NCBI GenBank assembly: GCA_030746435.1
Contig: JASLMV010000003.1
Span: forward strand, 62,001-126,000
DNA from: Gammaproteobacteria bacterium
GTDB taxonomy: Bacteria; Pseudomonadota; Gammaproteobacteria; Steroidobacterales; GCA-2729495
Reading direction: 5' to 3'
DNA: 64,000 nt
The position numbers and the translations under genes are program-made. The notes below the pieces were generated by a model that did no database searches, had not been told where the DNA came from, and saw only the letters and a program-made list of their open reading frames with translations. Position 1 is the first letter of the stretch; every line of letters begins with the position of its first letter. This document shows positions 18,048 to 32,017 of this stretch, in pieces.

Positions 18048-19763
18048 CTATTCCACGTCCCTGCCACTGATTACGTCTTCGAGCGAAGGTGGCTCATGAC
18101 CGGGGCCCATGCGGCCTTCGTCGAAGCGCTTGATGTAATCCTTGTACGCGCGCATAGCCTGGGCGCCGAATAACCACATGATCGGCACGTTCACGAACAG
18201 CATTACACCGGTACCAAAGCCGGTCAGGTTGTCGAGCTGGGCATCGGTCTGCAGGAAGCCGGCCGTCGCAATGACTGCAAGGATGCAATAAATCACCTTG
18301 TAGGCCATGACCGAACGGTCGCCGGCAAGGTATACCATCGCCTGTTCACCGTAATAGCTGTAAGCGATCATCGTGGAGATCGCGAACAGCCAGACCGTTA
18401 AAGTTAGCAGCCATTTGCCGAGCCCTGGCACCATTGAATCGAAGGCCTTCGCGGTCAGTGTCGCCCCGACATAACTCAGGTAGATGCCCCGGTCGTAAAT
18501 AGCCGGCTCGGATTCGGTTGTGAGTGTATTCCAGTCAACCAGGTAATCGCCGTTCTCTGCAACGATAATATTGCCTTCGAGCCTGTGCATATTGTTGTCG
18601 CTGCGATCATTAAGATCCGAGTGAACGATCAGAAAAACACTTTCACCAGTTACCCATTCCGCGCCATCGCGTTCGGATACCCGGCTCATCGCGAGTGTCC
18701 AATCGCCTTCGTTGGTCTGCTGAACCTGCGGTTCCTCCAGCAGCACTGCCTCGGCACCGCGTTGCCAGACGCCGGTACTCAGGATGACCAGCGCCGTCAG
18801 CGTGCAGACAACGATCGTGTCTACGAAAGGCTCAAGCCCTGCAACGACGCCTTCACGCACGGGCTCCCGGGTCTTGGCGGCCGAGTGCGCAATAGGCGAT
18901 GTGCCCTGGCCCGCCTCATTGGAAAAGATTGCGCGCTTCATGCCGAACAGGAAAGCATAACCCATTGTGCCCCCGATGAATGCGCCGCTGGCATCCAGTG
19001 TCGAGAAGGCGCCTTTAAAAATGAGCGCGAACATGTCCGGTATTTCTGCAATATTTACGATAAGTACATAAACGGCCGCGAGCAGGTAAAGCACAACCAT
19101 GATCGGTACCAGGCGGCCGGTTACAGCACCAATGCGCTTGATGCCACCGATAATGACCATGCCGACAATCACAGCAAGCATGATTCCGCTGGCAATGCTC
19201 GGAACCCCGAAATATTCTTCGGTGATAGTCCCTACGTTCCAGGCCTGGAACATATTGCCGCCGGTGGCCGCCATAATCAGGCAGGTGATGCAGAACAGTC
19301 CGCCGAGCGCTTTGCCGACGAAGCCGATACGTGGGAATTTCCATGGCAGACCACGGCTAATGACATACATGGGGCCGCCGTGCGGGTTACCCGGGTCTTC
19401 CGTATTGCGGTAGAGCATCGACAGTGTGACTTCCGTGAGTTTGGTTGCCATACCGAGGAAGCCGATGACCCACATCCAGAAGACGGCCCCCGGGCCCCCA
19501 AGTGATATCGCGATGGCTACGCCACCGATATTTCCCAGTCCGACCGTCGCTGACAATGCAGTTGACAGTGCCTGGAAATGGTTGATCGCGCCGGGGTCAT
19601 CCGGGTCATCGTAGCGGCCACGGATGACTCCGACACCGTGAGTCAGGGCACGATACTGGCTGAATCCGCTCCAGAACGTAAATGTCAGTCCGGTGCATAC
19701 CATGATATACAGCACGATGTCGTTCCAGAGGATGGCATTTATCTGGGTAAGAAATGCGTCCAT
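18048..19763 (-). CDS. Sodium:alanine/glycine symporter (AGCS family)
   Basis: This symporter imports alanine, glycine or related amino acids with Na+. Family signatures are seen: SATVGLGNIGGVAIAISLGGPGAVFWM (around 70-96) and FSNEAGQGTSPIAHSAAKT around 285-303. At 571 residues it is about 90 longer than usual. The extra part is a hydrophilic stretch between roughly 345 and 435, rich in acidic residues and Trp, lying between two late membrane helices. It begins 1 bp after the thiolase stop, so the two genes form an operon. Confidence 0.93.
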   Translation of the reverse strand: MDAFLTQINAILWNDIVLYIMVCTGLTFTFWSGFSQYRALTHGVGVIRGRYDDPDDPGAINHFQALSTALSATVGLGNIGGVAIAISLGGPGAVFWMWVIGFLGMATKLTEVTLSMLYRNTEDPGNPHGGPMYVISRGLPWKFPRIGFVGKALGGLFCITCLIMAATGGNMFQAWNVGTITEEYFGVPSIASGIMLAVIVGMVIIGGIKRIGAVTGRLVPIMVVLYLLAAVYVLIVNIAEIPDMFALIFKGAFSTLDASGAFIGGTMGYAFLFGMKRAIFSNEAGQGTSPIAHSAAKTREPVREGVVAGLEPFVDTIVVCTLTALVILSTGVWQRGAEAVLLEEPQVQQTNEGDWTLAMSRVSERDGAEWVTGESVFLIVHSDLNDRSDNNMHRLEGNIIVAENGDYLVDWNTLTTESEPAIYDRGIYLSYVGATLTAKAFDSMVPGLGKWLLTLTVWLFAISTMIAYSYYGEQAMVYLAGDRSVMAYKVIYCILAVIATAGFLQTDAQLDNLTGFGTGVMLFVNVPIMWLFGAQAMRAYKDYIKRFDEGRMGPGHEPPSLEDVISGRDVE

Positions 19764-19764
19764 A

Positions 19765-21069
19765 TCAATTCAGTCCTTTTGCCTCGGCCTGTTTCTCGAC
19801 AATGGCTGTCACGCCCATGCCGCCGGCCGTGCACACCGAAATAAGTCCACGCCCCCGCCCTGCATCGTTAAGCAGTTTGGCAAGCCCTGCCACAATCCTC
19901 GCGCCTGTCGCCGCAAACGGATGGCCCATCGCGATGCTGCCACCTTTAACATTCAGTTTGCTGCGATCGATACTGCCGAGCGGCAGGTCACGTCCCAGTC
20001 TTTCGCGACAGAATTCGGAACTTTCCCATGCTCTTAATGTTGCCAGAACCTGCGCAGCGAAGGCTTCATGAATTTCGAAGAAACTAAAATCACTCAGAGC
20101 CAGGTTTGCATCCCTGAGCATTTCCGACACACTGTAAGCGGGTGCCATCAATAAGCCTTCGCTGGCCACAAAATCCACCGCCGCGACTTTCCCATAGCGT
20201 AGAAAGGCCTGTACAGGCAGGTTGCGTTCTTGTGCCCATTCTTCCGATGCAAGCAGTACGGTGGCGGCACCATCGGTGAGTGGCGTACTGTTACCGGCAG
20301 TCAGTGTGCCGCTTGCGGACCTGTCGAAGGCGGGTCTCAGGGTTGCGAGTTTCTCAGGTGAAGTATCGCTACGCAGGTTGTTATCCTGGCTGATCCCCGC
20401 GAATGGCACTATCAGTTCATCGTGGAAGCCTTCTTCATAAGCTGCAGCCGTTCTGATGTGGCTTTCATAAGCAAGCTGATCCTGATCTTCGCGGGTAATC
20501 CCCCATTCTTTTGCAGTCAATTCCGTGCTTTGACCCATCGACAATTTGGTGCGTGGCTCGACGACACCCGGGAAAGATGGTTTGAAATGCCGTGGCCGCA
20601 ATTTCAGCCAGGGTTTCAGCTTAGCCCCGATACTTTTACCGTGCGCACTTCTGAGTAGCAGTTTCCTGTATTCCGGCGGATAAACGATTGGTACATCACT
20701 GATGGTATCTGTGCCACCGGCTATTCCTGCGTCGATCTGCCCGAGTGCAATTTTGTTGCCGATAAGTACTGCCGCTTCCAGGCTGGTGCCGCAGGCACGC
20801 TGTAAATCGAAAGCCGGCGTTTCAGGCGCGAGGCCGCAACCGATTACGCTCTCGCGTGCAAGGTTCCAGTCACTCGAATGCTTGATGACCGCACCGAGGG
20901 ATACATCACCGAGCTTTTCGCCAGCGAGTTCGTATTTGTCAACCAGTCCCTTGAGAGCGGCGGTCAGCATATCCTGGTTGGAATACTCAGCGTATGCCGT
21001 GTTGGAACGGCAGAAGGGGATGCGTGTGCCGCCGATGATCGCCACCCGACGAGGTTCACGGTAGTGCAT
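19765..21069 (-). CDS. Acetyl-CoA C-acyltransferase (thiolase, FadI type)
   Basis: Thiolases cleave 3-ketoacyl-CoA at the end of beta-oxidation, or run in reverse to condense acyl-CoAs. The 434-residue protein has the nucleophile cysteine in LQRACGTSLEAA, the active-site histidines in HEAFAAQ and GHPFAATGAR, and the acid/base cysteine in CTAGGMG. The DNNLR and RPAFDR segments resemble E. coli FadI. The start is ATG 21069 (MHYREPRRVAI) because GGGAG lies 8 bp upstream; the open frame runs 19 codons further. No FadJ partner is present, which leaves the pathway open. Confidence 0.92.
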   Translation of the reverse strand: MHYREPRRVAIIGGTRIPFCRSNTAYAEYSNQDMLTAALKGLVDKYELAGEKLGDVSLGAVIKHSSDWNLARESVIGCGLAPETPAFDLQRACGTSLEAAVLIGNKIALGQIDAGIAGGTDTISDVPIVYPPEYRKLLLRSAHGKSIGAKLKPWLKLRPRHFKPSFPGVVEPRTKLSMGQSTELTAKEWGITREDQDQLAYESHIRTAAAYEEGFHDELIVPFAGISQDNNLRSDTSPEKLATLRPAFDRSASGTLTAGNSTPLTDGAATVLLASEEWAQERNLPVQAFLRYGKVAAVDFVASEGLLMAPAYSVSEMLRDANLALSDFSFFEIHEAFAAQVLATLRAWESSEFCRERLGRDLPLGSIDRSKLNVKGGSIAMGHPFAATGARIVAGLAKLLNDAGRGRGLISVCTAGGMGVTAIVEKQAEAKGLN

Positions 21070-21170
21070 CTGAAACTCCCGAAAGTGGAAACAGCATATC
21101 GCCGCGTTAACCGGCAAGGCTAACAATAGTCGCCCCGGAGGAAATTTGCATCAGGGTAGGCGCTTCAGAT

Positions 21171-21773
21171 TCAGACAGACAGGAAGGCTTCTTCTTCGTC
21201 GGTATTGGATCGGCCAAGTGGCTCGTTACGGTGCGGGAAGCGCCCGAATTCAGCGATGATGTCCCGGCGCAGCTCTGCAAACTGTGCCACCGTTTCGAAG
21301 GTATCGCGCATGGTGGTGGAAACACGCTCAGCCAGCGAATTGAAGATCTTGACCGAAGTCTGCTGGACCTTGATGGATTCGGCACGCTGCATGGGCATGA
21401 AGAAAAACATCTGCCGGATCTCACTGAGTTTCCGGTAAGCATCTGATGCTACGCCCTGCTCGCAGAGCTTCAGGGCCTTGCGGTCGCCCCGCAACGCTTT
21501 CTTGCCGGTGGCATGGATGTGCCGTGGTATCTGTTCCAGCAACAGGATGAGCGCCAGGACGCCTTCAGGCGTTTCGATCCAGTGGTCGAGCTCTCCGGCA
21601 AGCGCCTGTTCGCTAAGGTCCGTAAAACGCTCTTTCAGCTCGGCATCGAAGGCTTCCTCGCTGCCAAACCAGCAAGCCATGCGGCTGTCGATATTGGGCT
21701 CGTCCAGTTCGCGCTCTGCGAACCAGAAGCTCAGTACTTCCTGAATCTGGGCGGTACTCATGATCAGGGTCAT
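21171..21773 (-). CDS. DUF924 family protein
   Basis: The 200-residue protein matches the conserved DUF924 family: it starts with QIQEVLSFWF, has LILLLEQIPRHIHA near residue 75, MFFFMPMQRAES near 122, and ends with EFGRFPHRNEPLGR, the family hallmark. The fold is helical and TPR-like; function is unknown. Two possible starts exist (21773 and 21761); the first has a weak GAG element before it. Confidence 0.88.
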   Translation of the reverse strand: MTLIMSTAQIQEVLSFWFAERELDEPNIDSRMACWFGSEEAFDAELKERFTDLSEQALAGELDHWIETPEGVLALILLLEQIPRHIHATGKKALRGDRKALKLCEQGVASDAYRKLSEIRQMFFFMPMQRAESIKVQQTSVKIFNSLAERVSTTMRDTFETVAQFAELRRDIIAEFGRFPHRNEPLGRSNTDEEEAFLSV

Positions 21774-21874
21774 GATCTCAGTTCAGGCGGCTCACAAAAG
21801 TGAACCCGGTCACATGATGGGCTGCTAAAACCGTTGTTTTCAGGCGCTTACAGCCAGTGCTGCGGTGGGCCAGA

Positions 21875-21904
21875 TTGAGCCGGGGCGTGTTTTTCGGCTA
21901 TAAT
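21875..21904 (+). promoter_or_regulatory. Sigma-70-like promoter for gltB
   Basis: TTGAGC at 21875-21880 and a perfect TATAAT at 21899-21904 are separated by 18 bp. Transcription would start near 21911, giving a leader of about 370 nt before gltB. The perfect -10 box supports the call; activity is inferred. Confidence 0.6.
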
Positions 21905-21910
21905 GACCAG

Positions 21911-22282
21911 TTCCGGGCGCCGCAGCTCCTTGCAGCACAAAATTGGGAAGAAAAGCTGTAAATACAAAGAGTTATGGGCGACCTGCCGTTTACATGGCCC
22001 TGGAACAGGGCGCAGTCGTTGTTTTTTATCGATTCTGCGCCGCATATATGAGTTTCGGGGCCCGGGTGGTGGCATGGAAACCGGCGCGGGTCATTGACGA
22101 CCCGGCAGCGGCCGCATAGCCGCTTTCGATAAGCCGGAAAGAAAACGAACGGATGTGGTCCTGATATCAACAGGGTCGCGGACCTCCTGAGGAAGTCCGC
22201 CTGGCCCCGGCGCTGCCGCGCCGGGCTGAGTCAAACCGTGCCAAAGCCGCCTTAACAGGACAAGTGGAGTTAAAGAGACTGT
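21911..22282 (+). promoter_or_regulatory. Hairpin-rich 5' leader of gltB (candidate cis-regulatory RNA)
   Basis: At least six short perfect stems occur in order: GCCCTG/CAGGGC (21997-22011), GGCGCAG/CTGCGCC (22009-22041), CGGGTC/GACCCG (22087-22104), AGCGGC/GCCGCT (22107-22124), GCGGAC/GTCCGC with an inner TCC/GGA (22178-22200), and CCCGGCGC/GCGCCGGG (22206-22225). The first two share 22009-22011 and cannot both form, and the loop of the second contains a T-run, a layout that could act as an attenuator. It matches no riboswitch class I know. Stems are seen directly; regulation is inferred. Confidence 0.4.
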
Positions 22283-26920
<4,638 letters not shown>

Positions 26921-26922
26921 GG

Positions 26923-28416
26923 ATGGGCAAGCCTACGGGGTTCATGGAGTACCCGCGCAAAACGATCCCGTATCGTGACGAAACCGAGCGCCTGGGGGAC
27001 TATGAAGAAATCTATACCGAGCCCTCCGAGAACAGGCTAAAAAGACAGGGTGCGCGCTGCATGGACTGTGGCGTGCCGTTTTGTTTGTCTGACACGGGTT
27101 GCCCGATCGATAACCTGATCCCCGAGTGGAATGATCTCGTGTACCGCGGCCGCTGGCGTGAGGCGCTGGATCGTTTGCACAAGACCAACAACTTTCCGGA
27201 ATTCACCGGCCGTGTTTGCCCCGCGCCCTGCGAGGGTGCTTGTGTCCTGGGCATTAATAACCCGGCGGTAACTATAAAAAATATCGAGAATACGATAATC
27301 GATCATGGATTCGAGGAAGGCTGGGTACAACCTGCTATCCCTCAAAACCGTACCGGCAAGACCGTCGCAATTGTCGGTTCTGGGCCTGCTGGTCTGGCCG
27401 CAGCTGAGCAACTGAATATGGCCGGGCACGCAGTTACCGTGTATGAGCGCGAAGACCGTATCGGTGGTTTGCTCATGTATGGGATTCCGAACATGAAGCT
27501 CGAGAAGAAGCTCATTGATCGTCGCGTTGAACTGATGCGTGTGGCCGGCGTGGAATTTGTGACCGGTACCGACATAGGCAAGGATGTCGCCCCACAAAAA
27601 CTCCAGGAAGAATTCGATGCGGTGCTATTCGCCACGGGCGCGACCATACCGCGCGATCTGTCCGTACCGGGCCGTGAGCTGAACGGCATTCATTTCGCTA
27701 TGGAGTTCCTGACCGAGCATACGCGTAGCCTGCTCGATTCGGATCTGGAAAACGGCAAGTACATCAGTGCGAAAGGCAGGAACGTAGTCGTTATTGGCGG
27801 AGGTGATACCGGAACCGACTGTATAGGCACGGCATTACGCCATGGCTGTACGAGCATGGTAAACCTCGAACTGCTGCCGCAGCCGCCCAAAGACCGGGCT
27901 ACTGATAATCCATGGCCGCAGTGGCCGCTGATTATGCGTACCGACTACGGGCATGAGGAATCCATCGCGAAATTTGGTGCCGACCCGCGTTGTTATTCAA
28001 TAGTCACCAAGGAATTTATCGACGACGGTAACGGTAACGTTGCCGGACTAAAAACAGCCAGGGTTAAATGGATGACAGTCGATGGCCGCATGGAAATGAC
28101 TGAAATTTCCGGCAGTGAACAGACCTTTGAGGCAGACTTGGTGTTGCTGGCCATGGGTTTCCTCGGTCCCGAGACTTATATTTCAGAGCCGCTTGAGATC
28201 GAACTCGACGGCCACGGTAACTACAAGGCCGAACACGGTCAGTACGAAACCAGCGTGCCGGGCGTGTTCGCCGCGGGTGATTGCCGCCGCGGTCAGTCGC
28301 TGGTCGTCTGGGGAATCAACGAGGGGCGCGGTGCCGCCCGCGCTATAGACGAATACCTGAATGGTGTCAGTATCCTGCCGGCACCCGGTCTGACCATGGG
28401 TACCGCTACCGGTTAA
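26923..28416 (+). CDS. gltD: Glutamate synthase (NADPH) small subunit
   Basis: GltD takes electrons from NADPH through FAD and two [4Fe-4S] clusters and passes them to GltB. The 497-residue protein has the N-terminal cluster cysteines ([24 protein letters not shown]), an FAD-binding [10 protein letters not shown] near 150-160, and a second Rossmann motif GGGDTGTDC near 290-300 for NADPH. The C-terminal [15 protein letters not shown] is typical. It is translationally close to gltB. Confidence 0.98.
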   Translation: MGKPTGFMEYPRKTIPYRDETERLGDYEEIYTEPSENRLKRQGARCMDCGVPFCLSDTGCPIDNLIPEWNDLVYRGRWREALDRLHKTNNFPEFTGRVCPAPCEGACVLGINNPAVTIKNIENTIIDHGFEEGWVQPAIPQNRTGKTVAIVGSGPAGLAAAEQLNMAGHAVTVYEREDRIGGLLMYGIPNMKLEKKLIDRRVELMRVAGVEFVTGTDIGKDVAPQKLQEEFDAVLFATGATIPRDLSVPGRELNGIHFAMEFLTEHTRSLLDSDLENGKYISAKGRNVVVIGGGDTGTDCIGTALRHGCTSMVNLELLPQPPKDRATDNPWPQWPLIMRTDYGHEESIAKFGADPRCYSIVTKEFIDDGNGNVAGLKTARVKWMTVDGRMEMTEISGSEQTFEADLVLLAMGFLGPETYISEPLEIELDGHGNYKAEHGQYETSVPGVFAAGDCRRGQSLVVWGINEGRGAARAIDEYLNGVSILPAPGLTMGTATG

Positions 28417-28442
28417 CATGAGTTGAAATGAGCAATGGTTAA

Positions 28443-28489
28443 CGGTTTGGGCTGATGGATAAACTTATCTTTCCATCGATATCAAACCG
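28443..28489 (+). other. Long stem-loop between gltD and the DegT aminotransferase gene
   Basis: CGGTTTG at 28443-28449 pairs perfectly with CAAACCG at 28483-28489, and inside it GATGG/CCATC and GATAA/TTATC can pair as well. No T-run follows, so it is not a standard terminator. It ends 14 bp before the aminotransferase start, which has no clear Shine-Dalgarno element, so it could influence message stability or translation. Confidence 0.45.
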
Positions 28490-28503
28490 CTACCAGCAAT
28501 GCC

Positions 28504-29658
28504 ATGAGTCGCGAACAAATAGTTCTTTTTAAAGTCTTTGTGAGTGAAGACGTTCTGCAGCCCGTCAACGATGTGCTCATGTCGGGTTACATCGGCCAGG
28601 GATCCAAGGTCGAAGAGTTCGAAGCGATTCTGAAAGATCATGTCGGTAACCCGAACCTGGTTACACTGAATTCTGCTACCTCGGCACTGCACCTCGCGGC
28701 GCATATGGCTAAGAAGGCGGTGCCCGAAAGTAACTGGCCAGGTATACGGGCGGGTGATGAGGTGCTGACCTCGGCACTGACCTGTACCGCGACCAACTGG
28801 CCCATGCTGGCAAACGACCTGCGGCTTAAGTGGGTGGATACCGATCCTGATACCTGCAATATTGATCTTGCCGACCTTGAGTCAAAAATTACCGACAGGA
28901 CCAGGATAGTTTTGTTTGTTCACTGGGGCGGCTACCCGGTCGACCTCGACAAAGTTGCAGAGATTCTCGACCGTGCCAAACAGCGCATCGGTTTTCGGCC
29001 GGTCGTGATCGAAGACTGTGCCCATGCCTACGGTACTCGGTACAAGGGTGAGTTGCTCGGCAATCACGGCAACCTGTGCTGCTTCAGTTTGCAGGCCATC
29101 AAACACTTTACAAGCGTGGATGGTGGCTTCCTGACCCTGCCGAACGAGGCGCTGCTCCGGCGCGCCAAGTTATTGAGGTGGTATGGCATAGATCGCGATG
29201 CGCCCAAGGAAGATTTCCGCTGCGAGGAAGATATAGCGGAGTGGGGCTTCAAGTTTCATATGAACGATGTGAACGCAACGATCGGAATGCATAACTATCC
29301 GTATATCGATGGACTTGTGCAAAAGTTCAAGGACAATTCAGCTTTCTATGATCGTGAACTTGAAGGCGTTGCCGGTATCATGAATATGCGCCGTGATGAC
29401 TGGGCCGATTCGGCCAGCTGGATACACACACTTAAAGTCGAGCGGCGTGATGACTTCATGCGTCACATGAAAGACTGCAATATCATGACCAGCCGTGTGC
29501 ATGAACGTAACGACAAGCATTCCTGCGTTGCTGAGTTCGCAACATCCTTGCCGAAGCTCGATAAGCTGGTCAGTGAGATGATTTGCATACCTAATGGCTG
29601 GTGGTTGAACGAGGAAGACCGCAACTACGTGGTCGAATGCATCAAGCGCGGCTGGTAG
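28504..29658 (+). CDS. DegT/DnrJ/EryC1/StrS family aminotransferase
   Basis: The 384-residue PLP enzyme belongs to the sugar aminotransferase family. Visible are the N-terminal YIGQGSKVEEFE, the LNSATSALHLAAHMA substrate region, VIEDCAHAYGTRYKGELLG around residues 168-186, and the PLP-binding lysine in SLQAIKHFTSVDGG around 200. Members convert keto-sugars to amino sugars for O-antigen, capsule or glycan building. The adjacent convergent glycosyltransferase supports a surface-glycan role. The exact sugar is unknown. Confidence 0.9.
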   Translation: MSREQIVLFKVFVSEDVLQPVNDVLMSGYIGQGSKVEEFEAILKDHVGNPNLVTLNSATSALHLAAHMAKKAVPESNWPGIRAGDEVLTSALTCTATNWPMLANDLRLKWVDTDPDTCNIDLADLESKITDRTRIVLFVHWGGYPVDLDKVAEILDRAKQRIGFRPVVIEDCAHAYGTRYKGELLGNHGNLCCFSLQAIKHFTSVDGGFLTLPNEALLRRAKLLRWYGIDRDAPKEDFRCEEDIAEWGFKFHMNDVNATIGMHNYPYIDGLVQKFKDNSAFYDRELEGVAGIMNMRRDDWADSASWIHTLKVERRDDFMRHMKDCNIMTSRVHERNDKHSCVAEFATSLPKLDKLVSEMICIPNGWWLNEEDRNYVVECIKRGW

Positions 29659-29659
29659 G

Positions 29660-30736
29660 TCAGGTTTTGTCCTGCCAGGGCCCTGGTTCCGAGCGAACCT
29701 TCTGAATAAGGGTCCTTATTTCTTCACTGACAACAGCCATGCGGTGTTCAGCAGTTGAATCACCGAGTGTCGGCACTTTAGGTATGGGTTTGTTATCCAT
29801 CAGGCCAATTATCAACAGGTAAAAGTATCTGGCAGTGGCAGTACGCCGGCGGATACGGCTGGCCAGGCTGCGATTCTCCTGCCGGCTATTTGTTGCCGGC
29901 CCGAGTCTCCAGGCGTACCAGGCATCGGCGGCGTGTAACAGCAGCCGACCCGGCCCGCCGGGCAACTTGCCCGCCAAATTATCGAGTCGCCCACGCGTAT
30001 ATAGCATTGTTCCCTGGATAGCCCCGACTTCCGTGAAGCCACCGATATGTTTCAACTGGTTGCTCTGTCTGTAGTGTATACGGGCGCCACGATCAGCCAT
30101 TAACAGGGTCAGAACCTTTGCGCTGTCGTAGTCTGCCCTTTCCTGTCCCAGGTTACGCAATATGGCCTGATTAACCGGTGTCAGGTCGTTCCAGCCACAC
30201 ACTGCCAGGCCCACGTCCGTTGCACGGCGCGCTTCGTCGAAGGCCTGCTTGTTGTAAATAACGAAATAGTCGCACGCAATGGTCATGCCGGTATCGGTAT
30301 AGGCGTGGATCCCGTGCATATGTCGGAAAGACTTTGGAATAGTAATGTCTTTTTCGTTGTGCCAGAGTGGCAGGCAGGACGAAAACAGGTCTGAATCTTT
30401 CAGGTCGTCACGGAAATCGTCCATGAACGGACCGACTGCCAGGATGTCCGAGTCCATGAAACAGAACCATTCAGAACCGGTCCGGGCGTGCAGGAAATCC
30501 AGCGTTTCTCCGTGCGGGACCATGCGCTTTTCCGGCATGATCAGCAACTCAAGGCGATCATCAAGGGCGGCAACGCCCTCAAGCAGCTTGCATTCATCCT
30601 CGGAACAGCCGTTGGCGACCAGCCGAAAGCTGCAGTCACACCACTTCAGCAGCGTAGTCACGAACGGTGTCAGGTACCGTACCGTGCCCGGCGTATAAAT
30701 AATGTTGAACTGCAATTCCGCGGTGTTCACTGGCAT
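29660..30736 (-). CDS. Putative glycosyltransferase (GT-A type)
   Basis: I base this on the overall GT-A pattern: a beta-strand-like start (QFNIIYTPGTVRYL), a DxD-type metal-binding motif in FMDSDILAVG at about residues 94-103, and downstream acidic and histidine-rich segments (PLWHNEKDITIP, GWNDLTPVNQAI). No membrane helix or signal peptide is seen in its 358 residues. It is convergent with the DegT gene, 1 bp apart. The donor and acceptor are unknown, and assignment to a numbered GT family is not possible by eye. Confidence 0.6.
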   Translation of the reverse strand: MPVNTAELQFNIIYTPGTVRYLTPFVTTLLKWCDCSFRLVANGCSEDECKLLEGVAALDDRLELLIMPEKRMVPHGETLDFLHARTGSEWFCFMDSDILAVGPFMDDFRDDLKDSDLFSSCLPLWHNEKDITIPKSFRHMHGIHAYTDTGMTIACDYFVIYNKQAFDEARRATDVGLAVCGWNDLTPVNQAILRNLGQERADYDSAKVLTLLMADRGARIHYRQSNQLKHIGGFTEVGAIQGTMLYTRGRLDNLAGKLPGGPGRLLLHAADAWYAWRLGPATNSRQENRSLASRIRRRTATARYFYLLIIGLMDNKPIPKVPTLGDSTAEHRMAVVSEEIRTLIQKVRSEPGPWQDKT

Positions 30737-31036
30737 CTTTGCTTGAGGGGGGACGGTATTAGCCGCGAGTCAGCCAAGTTTCTAGTATTGCCCGTAGGGG
30801 AAACAGTGTCCAATGATCTTCTTATGCACCCGTTTCCGATTTTGGCGGTGTCAGTATCCAGCCCGGCGGCGAGTCTTTTTCAGACAGATTCCAATTGCCA
30901 TTCATTAGGGCACTTGATTACCGGGCGTTGCTTGTCTAGATTACGCCACATAAACTGTGACATGGTTCCGGGCCTGTACCGGGACAATTGACCATAATTA
31001 CGGCGGTAAATAATCCTGCTAGTACTGAGAGAGCTT
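30737..31036. other. Intergenic region without recognised gene
   Basis: This 300-bp divergent space separates the glycosyltransferase and the SMP-30-like gene and must hold promoters for both. TTGACC at 30988-30993 could be a -35 element for the rightward gene, but no matching -10 box stands out. I see no RNA gene or repeat here. Confidence 0.5.
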
Positions 31037-32017
31037 GTGTTGAAACCCGCCCTTGTTGTTCTATGTGCAACATTGCTGGTTCATTGCAGTGGATCGGACA
31101 TCGAGTTACGTTTTGAAGCTCCGGAGCTGCCTGCCGGGATTGTTGCGGAAAATGCGGAATGGGAGGCCATTTCTGATGGCTCCATATATTCCGATGGGCC
31201 TGTTACCGACGCTCTTGGCAACTTTTACTATGCGGCCGTTATCGATCGAAAGATTTATAAGATCGACCCCCAGGGCGAAAGGACTGTCTTTGACAAAGAT
31301 ACAGCGATGACCATGGGCATGGTCGTCAGCGCTGATAACGTAATGTATGGCTGCCGCAATCTTGATGCGCAAATCGTTCGCTACGATTGGGAAGGGAACT
31401 ATGAAGTCCTTGCTGAGGGGGATTTAACCCCCAGTAAGAATGAGAAGTCCAAGTTCATCCCGGGCGAATACTGCAATGATCTTGCCGTTAACTCGGACGG
31501 GGGCATCTGGTTCACTGACAGGCTGAACAGGAAGATCTGGTATGTTAATCCGAATGGTGATGTGAGAGTCGTTGCGAAAGACTTTCGGCCCAATGGTATG
31601 CAGATATCTCTTGACCGTGGAAAGCTTTACGTGGGCGACAGCGAGTCGCCGATGATGCATGCATTCAGCATAGGTGAAAATGGCAGCATTAAGGAGTTGC
31701 CTGGTTTTTTTGAACCGCTTGTTATGCCGAAGAAAAGAGACCCGAGATTTGTCAGGCCCGGTACTAATGGAATGACATTGGATGCCGATGGCCAACTTTA
31801 TGTATCTACATTTCGTGGCATACAGGTTTTCGATACTAATGGCTCTTTGCTGGGCATAATTAGATCGCCAAATGGTGCATACGTGTCCAACCTGGGGTTC
31901 GGCGGGGTAGACGGGCAGTGGTTATATGCTACCGGGCGCGGCATTCTGGCCAGAATTCGCATGCAGAGCCATAGCAGGAACCAGTGGCAAAAGCCTGTCG
32001 ATCAAACAGACGACTAA
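31037..32017 (+). CDS. SMP-30/gluconolactonase-like beta-propeller protein, probably exported
   Basis: The 326-residue protein has repeated propeller strands (DALGNFYYAA, NSDGGIWFTDRLNRKIWYV, LDRGKLYVGDS, DADGQLYVSTF) typical of SMP-30/gluconolaconase/LRE proteins, with the EYCNDLAVNSDG segment resembling the metal-binding N-D pair. The first 18 residues form a hydrophobic signal ending LLVHCSGS; a lipoprotein cysteine is possible, though His before Cys is unusual. Translation may begin at GTG 31037 or TTG 31040. Family members hydrolyse lactones; the substrate here is unknown. Confidence 0.75.
   Translation: MLKPALVVLCATLLVHCSGSDIELRFEAPELPAGIVAENAEWEAISDGSIYSDGPVTDALGNFYYAAVIDRKIYKIDPQGERTVFDKDTAMTMGMVVSADNVMYGCRNLDAQIVRYDWEGNYEVLAEGDLTPSKNEKSKFIPGEYCNDLAVNSDGGIWFTDRLNRKIWYVNPNGDVRVVAKDFRPNGMQISLDRGKLYVGDSESPMMHAFSIGENGSIKELPGFFEPLVMPKKRDPRFVRPGTNGMTLDADGQLYVSTFRGIQVFDTNGSLLGIIRSPNGAYVSNLGFGGVDGQWLYATGRGILARIRMQSHSRNQWQKPVDQTDD

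Larger units (their letters stand above)
21774..22282 (+). other. Intergenic region with promoter and long leader of gltB
   Basis: The 509-bp region upstream of gltB holds a sigma-70-like promoter (21875-21904) followed by about 370 nt of leader full of perfect hairpins. Small open frames run through it but none has a good ribosome site or recognisable product. See the separate promoter and leader entries. Confidence 0.65.

Noticed and set aside
18585-19505. Open frame of 306 codons on the plus strand
   Set aside because: It is antisense to the AGCS symporter and has an unlikely amino-acid make-up.
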